Below are positions 1-12,700 of a DNA stretch of 64,000 nt, piece after piece. Within the stretch, counting starts at the first letter, position 1; every line of letters starts with the position of its first letter. A program made the position numbers and the translations under genes. This DNA is from Osmia lignaria lignaria (Eukaryota > Arthropoda > Insecta > Hymenoptera > Megachilidae), in the NCBI RefSeq assembly GCF_051020975.1, contig NC_135034.1:5394001-5458000 (forward strand). The letters run 5' to 3'. The notes beneath the pieces are model-generated. The model saw only the letters and a list, made by a program, of their open reading frames with translations, had not been told where the DNA came from and did no database searches.

Positions 1-2789
1 AGTCGAGCATTTCTACATCGTCGATACTCTCTTTGCTGGCAGCGAAAGTAATCCTCTGCTCGTGATCTTCGATTTTCAACGTCGAGAACCGTGTGTACTG
101 GACCTCGTATTTTCTTTACCCGTTAACTTACACCGTAATCAATTTACCCTTTAATCCATGAAACGCGACGCACTAAATCAACCTTTTTCCACTAGTAAAC
201 TTGTTTTTCTCCCAGCGATCCTCCGGCGACGCATTGTCTGACAGAGAATCGAAACAGTGTTTCTTCCTTTTCATCGGAAATATTCTACACTTTTAAAAGC
301 CCATGAGAATTTAAAATAATTATTCCACGCTTGTTCGTACGGTCGTGTAATTCGTTGCCTTGGCATCGTATCGATTCTCGGAATGTTCAAATATTACGAT
401 GTGGCAATTTAAGAGACCGAAGGAGTTCCGGTTCCGATAAACGTTACGTGACCTCGACCACCTCCAACATTTTCCCAACTGGACAGAAATTTGTATTCCA
501 TGACATCACAGGAATCCCCGATGACCGAGCGAATGCGTTCGGCAATAGTTAGAAAGCGTAGGACGATGACTTGTCCCTGCCCCGAATGCCAACAATCGCA
601 AATATCCAATCACCGTTCGGTGTAATTAAAAAGAAAATAATTAATTGTGCCATTTAAATTTATAGGAATTGTAATAATTGACGTGACGCGTATAGGAATA
701 CGAAGAAGAAAATGCGATAGGAATAAATTTCTGAATGCAATTCTCGAGGAGCTTCGATTAAATCCATTACAAGGTTATCAAGTTATTAAGACAAAAGTTT
801 CCCAGACTACTGCACGTCGTTCGGAGGCAAATCCTGTTCTACAACATTTTTCAAAATATATTCATAATTTATAACTAAAGAAAAATTATTTTTATTCTAG
901 GATCAACTTTACTTTGGGGCATACAAAATTGTCGATTTTTATTCCGACGGTATAATAGTATTTGACGAGTAGAATATGAAAATACTAGTTTTAAGCTTAG
1001 GGATTCGGTTTCACAAAATCAGTCCCCCATAGACGTCTTCGAAAATCTGACACCCACTACCGTATCCATCCAGTTCGGTTTATAAAGTGGCTCACAGAGG
1101 TGACGAAAAAGTGTGCTGCGACTTTCTCCGTTCTTGACCAACGGTTTTTCGGTCCATCGAGGTGCACGATAGGAGGTCAAACGATTCGAGTGGTTGCTAT
1201 ACACCGAAGTATACCTGCTGCCTGTACAGTGGGGCAAAGTTTCAAGAAACAGAAAAGAGATTGAAAATTCTACTTCGTCTATCAAAAATCCTATATTCCA
1301 ACTCTATACTATGGACATTGATCTTTCCAACGTATATGAAAATCATTAAAATAACCAGATTGAAAAATCTCATAATTTTAACATAACGATTTCTTCCCTA
1401 TTTCTTCGAATTCTACTCCACTGTGTGCCGGTACAGTTATCCGGTTTAATGGCCTCCGGCCAGTCGTCAAATTCTTTTTGGTAGCAAGTGCAGAGGTCAG
1501 GAGAAACAACTTGAACGCCATCTCGTTCTTGCCCGAGACCTTTTTTAACCCGACAGACTTAGAACTGCAGAAAAACGTGCAAAAAGGATAACGTTCGTTC
1601 CGAGATGACGTCAATGCTGCATTCTCGTCTCCGATAACTGAGAAACACACTTTCTCCGATGTTACGGTGTAACGAGTAAACGGGGATCCATAATTATTGC
1701 ACGAAACGTGCAATAACAGTACGTAACAACATTTCTCTTGACCTCTTGCGATCGGTAAACGGTACGTCACGATTTCACTGAAATAGAACTCCGAAAAAGA
1801 AACGCGGGACTATGCGGCACGAGTTTTAATTGTCACGAATCAGCGTTCCGATTGATCACTGATTTGTTTTATTTCTCGGTCATCAAACAGCCAAGAATCC
1901 TTATTTCGCAAGCCGAGCATGTACTTACACGTAGTAGTCCTCGCGAACACGAGTACAGAATTGTGTCATCGTTAAACAGCCTTCATTGATTGCTTCAGGA
2001 TATCTTATTACAATCGATGTAATAATTATCGCTCGTTTTCATGTACCGTTTAGCGATAAGGAGTAGTGTCGATACGCTATGTTTGTATATTCACGCGAGG
2101 ATAATAAAAGGATCAGTGGGAAGATAAATAAGAATTTGATACCGAGTAAGCTAAAGTGTTGCTGAAGTAAGCTCAGTCGTTGTAATACAATTCAATATGT
2201 AATCTCTGTTTAAAGTAAACAATGGATAATTTTACAATGATTGCAACAAGATCTTCGATGAAAACTTCTGAAAGGACAACTGATTCGTCATCTGATGACT
2301 GTAATTGATTGGGTTCGAATAAGTCCACGACACACTTTACGAGTACATCTTATTCGGCCTGTTGTCGATTTAAAAATAAACTACTGTGCCTTTTACTGCA
2401 GTACTAAAAGAGCGCGTAATTTAATCTAATTTTTTTTTTATAATCTACATTAAACATAGGTATGATTTGTAATATGTGTTTATCTTCAATTATAGCGAGT
2501 TTAAAAGTGAAGATTTTAGTTAAGTTTGAATGGAATACCATAGAATTTTTGATATTCAACGAAACACCTACCGTGTACGGTAGTTTTGACATTAAAAAAT
2601 CATTCGTATGTTCTTATTATATCCTGTGAATCATTACCTTAAATTTTGTGCTCGGATGCGGTAAATTTATCCAATACTCGCGAGAAGATCGACGTAGATG
2701 ATCGGCATGATATATGTCCGATTTTCCACTCACAATCACACATGAATCAACCAAATTTCACCTGATTTCGACATAACATTCTGTCACTG

Positions 2790-2828
2790 ATCCTCGAGGC
2801 ATCTGTCGTGCGTCGCCTCCTCGAGGAT
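2790..2828. repeat. Small inverted repeat (hairpin)
   Basis: ATCCTCGAGG at 2790-2799 is the exact reverse complement of CCTCGAGGAT at 2819-2828, with a 19-base spacer. No gene context explains it. It may be chance or the remnant of a mobile element. Confidence 0.4.
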
Positions 2829-5163
2829 GCCGGTTACGAGCGTTGCCGAGGATAACCGAACATTACCGAAGGTCACCGATGCTATCCGGAGACTAGCGCG
2901 AATGGCCGAACGTTTTCGCGTACCTGACATATTGTACTTCGAATTTTTAAACTATTCTCATTATTTTCACAGTTCACTAGACGATTATTTGTTCATCCTC
3001 TTATTTTACTCGATCCTTGATAATGTAGTAGGTCAATAATTATCGTGCCAGGGGAAATGTGAATCGCGTGTTGGAAGCCGAATGTAGGCGAGACGAACTT
3101 TGGTTACGAACTGGTCAGTCGGCGAATGGACAGTTAGGCCCAAGAGGGAGTAAAGAATGGTAGAGGGAGAGGGTTGAAGCATACTCGGATTTCGAAAACA
3201 ATTTTCTCCTACTATAAAATCCTATCGATACAAAGTAACACTGTTAATATAACCTGTTTTCTTTAATGAAAGGCATTATAATACACAAAATTGCAATTTA
3301 AAATCAGAAAAATTGCTTCCAAATACTACATCACTGATAGTATGAAACAAAGGGTTACAATAAAAAAAATGATAAAAGATATTACAAATGATTTTTTTCT
3401 TCGGTATATCTTCTTTTTTTTCGAAGAAAACCTTTTACACTCGTGTGTTTGTTGAATAATTGATGAGAACATGGTGAGCCGTAGTTCCTAAGTGCAGCCC
3501 TGAGAGCCAGAGTCAGACGGAGAGAAGGAAGAAAGTAAGAAATGCAGATAGAGAGAGACAGGCCTGTTCCGCGTGCACGCGTGCACGAATGTTTGCGTAT
3601 TTTTTTCCATGTGTGACTTGTTTGCGATCAGATGAAAACAGGTAGGGTCCCCAATAGACCGTACATAATGCAAACCTGGTCACGATACGTCCTTTTTCAG
3701 GTAAATTTCCAAACAAATCCATCCACGCGTTAATGTGAGTCAAAGTAAGAAACAGCTGATCAAGAAACATTCTTCGACTACCGTGACCGATTTGCAACAT
3801 TCCCTTATCATTATTTCTACAATACATTACAATCCTTCGATGTCGGATAACAAAATAGTTCATTATCGCCGGCTTATCTTCCGTTGTTATCTCCTTTTTC
3901 AAGAAAAGATTATAAATTAATTACCTGGAAATTACTGCGTACACACTTTTATTCAACAAAGTATCAATCATCGCAATCGCTTTGAAGAAACATCGTTCAG
4001 AGAAGATTATCTCCGGCTCTCTAATAACAGATTCGATCGGCTCTTTTATTTCCAACGGACTCGCTACACACGATGGAGGATAAAAAGGAAGCTTCTGAAT
4101 CTATCGAACACATTTTGTGACGTTAAAAAAAAAAAAAAAAAGATAGAAAAAAAGAAAAATGAAGAGCAACGAACAGTCACGTGCGTTCTCGGAGTACCGT
4201 TTTCGCAACGACACCAGATATCAGCCTCGTTGGAATGTTATCGACACGAACGTTCGTTCTTGATCTTGTCTGAAAGGAGATCGTTCTCAGCCGGGCGAGA
4301 ACGTCGATTGTCCTAGAAAACAAGATTCTACCGGTCGGCGCCAGCTCCGCGGTTGCGCAATTGCCCCTTAACGACTTCGTTCGGGCCTTCTTGCAGCCAG
4401 CCGCGCACCTAGTTTTTGCGGAAACCACCTTTGAGATACCTTTAATTCGCGTACATCTTAATTGCCGATCGGAAACAGGTGACAACGAACGACGACCTAC
4501 CGGTACGGTCTATGCGCGAGATTCGAGGTTCCCTCAGGATACGATTAATCAAGATGTAATTATAAGACACAACTAGTAACACGGATCTGGGTACGAATGG
4601 TACCCGTTTACGGTCGCTGATTCAACGATTTATGCGTGGAACTGACCGCTAGTGTATTATTAATTTTTTGCACTAATAACATATTCGTTTTTAGGTCGTT
4701 TCATATTCGAACGGACTACGGGATTTAATGAATCTGGAGCGTAACTGAATATCGATGAAGTCAATGTATAAATGTAAGTACCTCGGTATAGGACCTTAAT
4801 CCGTTCCTGATGTTTGGATTTATACCAAATTGGACGTATTCCAAAGCAGACGTATACCGAGGTACCAGGCGTATTCAATTTTGTATCGCGAGGAAAATGA
4901 GATCACCTGCGGTAGCTCGAAAACCCCAAGGTTTCCTCGTGCTAATGAAAAGCGTTTAACAGATCGGGTGAACAGTGTTTCTCAAAACTGGTAGCCGAGA
5001 AAAGGGGAAGCAACATTTTCACGGTGTAACGCGAGAGTTTTACTCCAGTTTCAGGGAACAAAGGCATCGAGGGGCAACGTAAAGTCCTTGATCGTGACTC
5101 TATCGCGAGAGGGCAGACGAGAGAAAGAAAAGAAAAAAGTAAACGGGAATATTCTTGTTGGAA

Positions 5164-5190
5164 GCAGCAACAGCAGCAACAGCAGCAGCG
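5164..5190 (+). repeat. CAG/CAA trinucleotide microsatellite
   Basis: A run of GCAGCAACAGCAGCAACAGC-type triplets. It could encode glutamine in one frame, but no surrounding exon could be supported, so it is called a microsatellite. Confidence 0.6.
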
Positions 5191-7387
5191 AACTCAATCC
5201 TGCGCGATAACGTCTCATCGATTTATTAACTCGGTTACCTTAGGAACCTGGTTCACCAGCCCTCGGTTAGTCCGAAGGGATAACCGTTATCACGATGCAC
5301 GAATACAATCGATTTCTTACCGCCTGGCTATACTCCATCCACAGTTTCGAGTCTATCTTCTTCCTGCACGACATTCTTCCGATGATCGTTTGTCCCACCC
5401 ACTCGCCGATGATTTTTCCCCTTTCTTGTAATCCAAGATCACCGACGGGATATCACTAGCTTGTAAGTACGCGATGGTTATTTTTTTCACCAGCCTTCGA
5501 TCGATTCGATCGTCCGTTAAGAATTCTTCATCCGAAGATGAACCTCCGGTTCGCGTAAATCGAAGCGAAATTTTTGACGAGCGAGATATTTTCGTGTTGA
5601 TTCATCCGAGAGATTTGCATTCCTCCTCGTTGAGGTAACATCTCCTCGCAGACCTCTTACGTTCCAATTGTCCGTGCTACTTTAAATTCTGGTCGATGAT
5701 AAACTTGTTAACCGAACCGATGAGCACATCTCTTCTTTTAGCAGGGAAACTCGATTATTGCATCCTGTCTCCGCTTTTCGTTTAATCGCTTCACCGTTCA
5801 ACGTTAAAACACCGTGAAGAAGCACTTGAAACTTGTACCAACGACGAAGGTGCAGCGTTCAATTACTTTTTCTATCGCACCACTTAACCGAGATATTGAT
5901 TTATCTTGCGAGTCGATTCGTTGCAAAAATAACTTGTACTCGCAGCTGATGGTTACCATTTTTCCGTACATCGTGTCACGCGTTTGTGTCTCGTTAATGG
6001 TGCACATCGGAATTCTTTCAATTTTCTTCGGCTTTCAGAGGAGAGTACGAACGAAAAGGCGCGCTCGTTTTCGAGTAACGGTACGCGACGATTCCTTGCA
6101 CAAGAACCGTCGTCGTGACTCAACGAATCTGTAATTGACGCGATATGGTGTTAATTGGCTGGAATTAATTAGCTTCGACGGCATTAACCGCGCGTTCCAC
6201 GGGGGATCGGTTCCATACGGTTATGCAAATTAGCTTTCTTTCGTCGCGTTGCATCGCGATTTAATGTTTCTTTTTTTATTTCATCCAATGGAACGGTCAA
6301 CGATCACCAAAAAAGAAAAAGAAATGAAAAGGAAACATTTGTCATTTTAGTAAAATGCGCGAGGAAGCTTTATCGTGGCTGTAAATCCGCTAATAAAACG
6401 TTAGAGCATTTGAAAGATCAGCGAACGATGAAATTATCGAGGACGCGTGTATCGCGCGCCGCGGCTCGAACAAAGTCCGCGTTCTGCGAGACGAAACGTT
6501 CGACTAACTGTTCTCATAAAGCTTGCTCGTTATCTGGAGTGTTACCTGCAAGACAATGATAACAACCACGATAATGACGCTGATCGTCGTAAAGATTACG
6601 ATCGAACCTGATAAACATATGTAAATACGCGGAGCATTCAGATACGCGGGGATTCGTGCAACTATCATAAGTCAAAGCCTTTCTTCGGTGCAATTAGAAA
6701 AAAAAATGAATAGTTTACAGAATACTATATTACAATGTTAACAAAATGAATATCAAGAAATTTAAATTTGAATTTCTTATACACTGATATCGATACACGG
6801 TTCATACGTGTGTTTTGTAATTAAAAATATATTGTTTTTATGTCTAAAAGTCGTGTATGATTATATATTAACAATTTCAGAATATGTTTCATTCATTACG
6901 TACATAATGTATCATTTTCGACAGATAAAAATAATTGTAATTATAATGAAAGCAAAACATCGTAACAAAAATCACAATATTGTTCGTATCAGCTGTCGAT
7001 ATCGTATCAAAAAACAACAGACAATAAAAAGAACACCGTTTAGTGTTAATAATCTGTGTAAACCAAGTAATCGTCATGTTTCCGGTTTTAGGCAAAAGTA
7101 TACCGCTACGTCACTAAATGTCGAATGGCGGTGTCACGCAGACTGGTTGTTATCATTAAATAGTTTTTATCAGTTCAGTATACGTGTACCCGAGCTTCAC
7201 CGAAATGTTACACGGTCGATACTCGAACAAGATTACAACGAACCTTCCACGTGTTATTACAAAAAACCTTATCTGGTAGCGTTTATGGGCCATAAAATGG
7301 CAATTGAATTACAAATGCAATAGCTTCGCTATCACTTGTTCTATTTATTTATTATAGTATCGACTAGGCTTCTCGTCTAGTCGAATA

Positions 7388-7540
7388 GTGAAACTTTTAC
7401 GCGACCCACAGAGGGGTTTCTAGTGGGTGGGGTGCCACCCCGAATTTGTTGGCGTGGGTGGTACGAGTCCCACACTGCTCAGGCGCCCCTTAGCCGAATG
7501 ATGCGACGGGGTTAACAAAAAAAAAAGTGAAAATTTTTAG
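7388..7540 (+). mobile_element. Short retroelement insertion with poly-A tail and target-site duplication
   Basis: A G/C-rich block (about 7401-7516) ends in a run of ten A (7517-7526). It is flanked by GTGAAACTTTTAC (7388-7400) and GTGAAAATTTTTAG (7527-7540), which look like an imperfect target-site duplication. A poly-A tail plus duplicated flanks is the hallmark of target-primed retrotransposition, so this is a 5'-truncated LINE or a SINE on the plus strand. Its end (GGGGTTTCTAGT..., ...ACGGGGTTAAC then A's) is organised like the LINE tail at 32.46-32.78 kb. Confidence 0.6.
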
Positions 7541-9723
7541 TATCTATGACGTTCTTTGTAATTGCTATCTGTGGATATGTGCCATGCGGGCACACGTGCT
7601 CGTGTTACGAGACGCAGGTAAGCAAAGACAGATGTACAACAAAGGGATACCTTCTGTGCGGGTCTTTACGTACTCCGCGACCTTTTAAGCGATACGCTTT
7701 GACAAGCAGAGTACGTCAACTTTTCGCAATCGGACACGGTGAAGCAATTTGCTATCCAGGTTTCCTGTTTTCATTTTTTCTTCGTCTTTTTACGTAATTC
7801 AGCACGTTTAAAAACACAGATCCAAGTAATTTCTGTAGACTTTATTACGGATCAAAGAATCGTACAGGAGCTATTTTGATTATTCTACGTTTTTTGGCAA
7901 GGTCCTTCCTAAGCTTATTGATCCTTCGATACCCGGACAGTCTTGGAGGGTAAGGCTGTTTAAAATTCAAATAATAAGGTAATATCGACAGCTGACACGA
8001 ACGATATTGTAACTAGTTTTTTATGCTAGATTTAAACTAACTTTAACGATGAAATTTTGATAAATTATCCTATGATAAATAAAAATTATTCCTTCGGAGT
8101 GTCGTCGTCGCGTGCAGAAGCAATGCCACGCGACGCGACGACCAGACATCCAGCTAACAACACAAGAAAGGAATAAAATGGAAGAGAATCGATACACTGG
8201 CCAGATAACAATTTGCGTCATAGTCGAGGGTCGTATTGTTCGATCGGTTTACACGATATTCGAAATTTACGGCGCGACGACTTGCCGTTCCGCAACAGAA
8301 TCGTCGAATCTGTTGTTATCGAGTTGAAACCACGACAGAATACACGTCGCTTCTCATCCGGATAGACTTTTCTTTTTAACCCTTCCTCTATTTTCAACTT
8401 ACTTTACAACTGTTTTCTTGTATCGCGCAATTTATCGTTCCTAAGGTACGTTTTACTGACATTCAACTGTTATAGCACTCTAACTATAATTTTAAAAAAA
8501 TATACTGCTCCTCCTTTTTCGAAGTCGGTCAAAAAATGTCCACGACACAAAATTAAAGAAAAATAATTCCAAGATAATTAATTTTTTTTAAATTTCCACT
8601 GGGGTTAAATTTGAAAGATAACAATTTTTCCAACACTTTGATCTCCATTGACACTAAGATTCTAATTTGATAAAATAAGTAAGAAAATTTCTCAGAAAAT
8701 GGAACAGAAGTTGAAGGATATCTAAACTGTTCTCGATAACATTTGCTACTAGCAGCAATCGCTATCTTATCATTGTTTTTCACCTCGCTTTTCCAACCAC
8801 GGTTTCACCTGATAATGACACGCGTTTATTATCCGCGTTGGAATTCGCTTCGTTCCGACCGAATTATCCGTCGAGAACGCGTACGTTCAGGTCACCACGA
8901 CAGGTACGAGGAAAAGTTTCTCCTCGGTTTCCATTTAATCGACCAGAAACACTTTTTCACCGTGATTAAAACTTGGCAATCGCAGAAAGTTGCTTGGTAA
9001 AAGACGATGGAAACGATTAAACGGTCGGAGATGAAGCGTAGAAATGTAGATCAAGGTGTGAAAAATATCGCGATCCTTTCTTCTTATCGCGAACAATGTA
9101 CGTAAACTATGAAATAAACAGGTACTTTAACGCTTGATTTTATTTTCCATTGATAAAAAATATGACGGGATTGAAAGTGAAACGTTTGTTAAGAATATTG
9201 TCAACTTTTTCTTTCTTCCACGAGTTTTGTAACTGTGTCATTAGAATCAACAACTTTTCCCGCTTACGTTCGCCGCCCGTATAATTAATAATTATCTGCG
9301 TTTGTTACGCTTTCTTGGTCTCAGTTTCCTCGTTACCATCGGTCGTGTTCCGAGCCTGCACGTGCCGAAGAAAACAATCCGAACGAGGACGTAAGGTTTC
9401 ACATCCTAGTACGATGCTTTTCGATTGATATCCACTTTCTATAACGAAGTGTCTTTTAAAAAATACAGAAATTAATTGCAAGACGTTTATCATAAGCGCA
9501 TCGATGCACTCAAAGAATGCAGTAACGATATGGAAATAAGTAATAACCAGAGCGGAATGTACGTAATGGAGCATATGATGTGGTAAAAAATGTAGGTAAG
9601 GCATGGTTTTCGCGATGGAACGAATATGGGGCGAAAGTTTGATTCTGCCACGTGTCCTGACCCCTTTCGTAATAAAATATTGACTCTGAAAAAAATTCGA
9701 TTCATCTTCGATTACAGTGTGAA

Positions 9724-9758
9724 TAATTTTCTAATTTTCTAATTTTCTAATTTTCTAA
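9724..9758. repeat. Tandem repeat of TAATTTTC, about four copies
   Basis: The unit TAATTTTC is repeated head to tail about four times. Simple AT-rich microsatellite; no coding role seen. Confidence 0.8.
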
Positions 9759-12700
9759 TATAATCTAATGTAATATGGCGTCATTCATAGATTCGTATCT
9801 TTCTGCTCGAGTAACATGATTTTTTAATCACCGATCATTCATAGCTCTCTCTTTGATTTCAACGTCCTTTGTTAAAGGAACCTAACGGAACGCGATGGGC
9901 GAAGTCGATTTAATTTGAACGGGCTTTGAGGTATTCGTTCGTTGCATTAGTTTCTTTTTTTATCTTCCAGCCAATCGACAGAATCGGTTCTAATCGAAAT
10001 TTCCGATCAGAGGAGCTCGTTAAAAAACCGCTACACGTCCAACTATCTGTGTTAGAATCTACCATTTTATTTTCGCGAGCAAAAAAAAAATAGATTAAGT
10101 GAATGTTTCTGAATTTTTGGTCACGATTGTGCCAGCTCAATTATCCAAAAGTGAAAAGTATCATTTTCATTCGGCTGGATATTAAGGGTTATTAGGACGA
10201 TCGGGAACGGTATTTTACAGCTTAATTCCTGTCTTAGAGATCGGTCATTTTTCAAAAGACATTCTTAACCCGGCAGAGCATCGAAGCAACGATTTATCTC
10301 GATCACGAAGAGCAGCTCCTTTGCTTCGCCATCGTACCGGTATTATTGCCGTTTAGAACGAACGGTACACACAGTCACGTATTCGCTATCGAATGGATCG
10401 ATTTCGTGTCGGTACGATCCACTTAAAATACCTACGATGCAAATCAGCCTTAATGCTCGTAGAATTGACCTACGATCGATTCCAACAGACGATAGAAATA
10501 ATTGTCGAAAAATCAGTTTAGACCACTTTGAGACTTGAAAAAGACTAGAAATTAACTTCAGATCCACTGTTCGAGAGTTAAGAATGTCCGAAATAAGAAA
10601 ATCCTCTAAGAAAAATCTTACCCGACGAAGCGAAGATTTTTCCGGGTGTAATTGAAAATTTTTCGTTTCACACGAGTTGCCGGTCTGACTCGATTTCAAC
10701 GACTGGAACGCGTCCGAGAGCGGGAGTACCACCGACGACCTAGGAATTTAAGATAGTCATCACCGGCGCACTTACATAAGCTTTACCTCGATGTCAGAAG
10801 GAACCAGGAAGCGTGTCGTGACGGATGGTAATGCGATCGTAATAACATGTACGCCGGTGCAAAGACGTTTCGAGGGAGGAGAACGAAGGAGGACCGGCAA
10901 TCGAAACCGAAATATTCTGAATGAAGAATTCAAAATTATTTCAAATAATGCTCGATTCTGGCCAAATGAAACAAAGAGCAACACGAGCATCAAGTAAAAA
11001 CAAGGGCAGCAAGAACGATCTTGTGGAAAAGGGTAAAAATTTCAGCGTCGAGTTGGCCAAGGAACGCGTATAAATCAACGTTGAAGCCATTAAATTCTAC
11101 GGTCACGATAACACGTGAATTTTTTCCTCGCCTAGCGTTTCAATGCGTCTCCATTGTTAGGAAGAAGCAAGACAATGGACAGATATTACGAGGCACGGAA
11201 GGGAAGAACAGAAGTGGCGGAAGAAGAGGAGGAGAACTCGAGTTCCTCGGCATCTCTACAACCCGCGGCGATCCATTAAATCAAATGTGCGTGATAGTGT
11301 GACTACGATTGTCGTGTCAACATCGCATAGAAATAACTAACCACAAAGGAACATATTTCTTTTTTAGTATAAATAGAGAAGAATTTCTTCTTTTTTTTTT
11401 TTTATTAATAATGTGGCAAACTCTAATGAGAGTTTGATGAGAATCTAAGACATTAAACCACATCCTATTTAAGCGTCCTACTTACAGAGAAATTAGACCA
11501 AAATGGATGGAAATTAAATTTCAAAACAAGTGAAATAAAAATTGTAATATGCAGCAAAAAAATATTCAGACATTAGATTCATTATTGATCGTCACAGGAA
11601 ACACTAAATGCGATTACTTCCGACAATCGACCACCCATAAGCTTAACGTCACACCGGACCAATTATACGTCTAATTATTAATAATTACTCCAGACTCTGT
11701 AAGGGGACAAAGAGAAACAACGTTACGTAGGCTCTCCCTTTCACGAAGAATGTAAAATTACTTCACCCGATGAGCTGACTTTTCTATATATAATTACCTC
11801 GATGGAATCGTTCCGTCACATTTACCTAACGATAGATTGGAAGCATTTTTTTCTTCCATCGGGAAGTAATTATCCGGAGAAACGACCGTGCGACAGGGTA
11901 GAGAAGAAATTTTACCGAGGAATAATCATTAAGTTGGAATCTATAATGATTTTATAATAATTACTTTTCATAGGGAAACGATAAAAAAATGTTATTTTGT
12001 AATAGAAGATTGCTAAGGTAGCGAACAGAGAGGTTTGGAATTTGAAAACTATTCTTAATATTGAACTTGGTCAGCGTTCGCGCGCGGAAAAGACAGAAGT
12101 ATTCGAATTTACAGGAGTGCGCGTGCTTCTTCAGCTTCAGTAGTGGCTGACATAGCGCATGCCGCGAAAGTCGCGATACTTTGCGGACACGTACGTATAC
12201 CATGTGCATTCTGTTCTCCGGATAAACGCGTGGCATTACGTCTGCGCCAAAGACGTAGACACGCAGCTGACGACATCCTTTGGATGCACCCTTCCTGTTC
12301 TCTTTCAATCTGTCCAGCACGTTGCTCGCGCGCCTCGTCGCCGAGAATCGCGTTCGAATGCGATCCGATGGCAAAACGGTCTCGTTGATTGATTTTTTCG
12401 AAGGCGAAATTTCGATGCCGATCGAAATTCGGTGTCGTACCGAGGGGAATCAACAGGTGATTGGAAAACGCAAAATTAATCTTCCCGGTACGAGATGGTT
12501 AATTATTTCGCAAAAGTAATTAGTTTGAACTTCATTCAAGCCGGCGCCTCTCTCGGAACACCTTATGTAACTGTTGATATTACATAAAAGGTTCATTGCA
12601 TAAACACCCACGCATTTCAATTTTACTGTATACCGATTACTACCTGCTAAAAGATTACTAAATCGTTGCTTAACGATTAAATTATTAATCATCGTTGAAT

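Noticed and set aside
6808..7323. 171-codon plus-strand open frame, the longest in the left third
   Set aside because: Low-complexity Ile/Tyr/Lys-rich start, no recognisable domain, overlapped by an opposite-strand frame, no splice partners. Most likely chance in AT-rich DNA.
11961..12519. Cluster of overlapping frames on both strands around 12.1-12.5 kb
   Set aside because: Five or more frames are open together because the patch is CpG-rich and poor in stop codons; none resembles a known protein.
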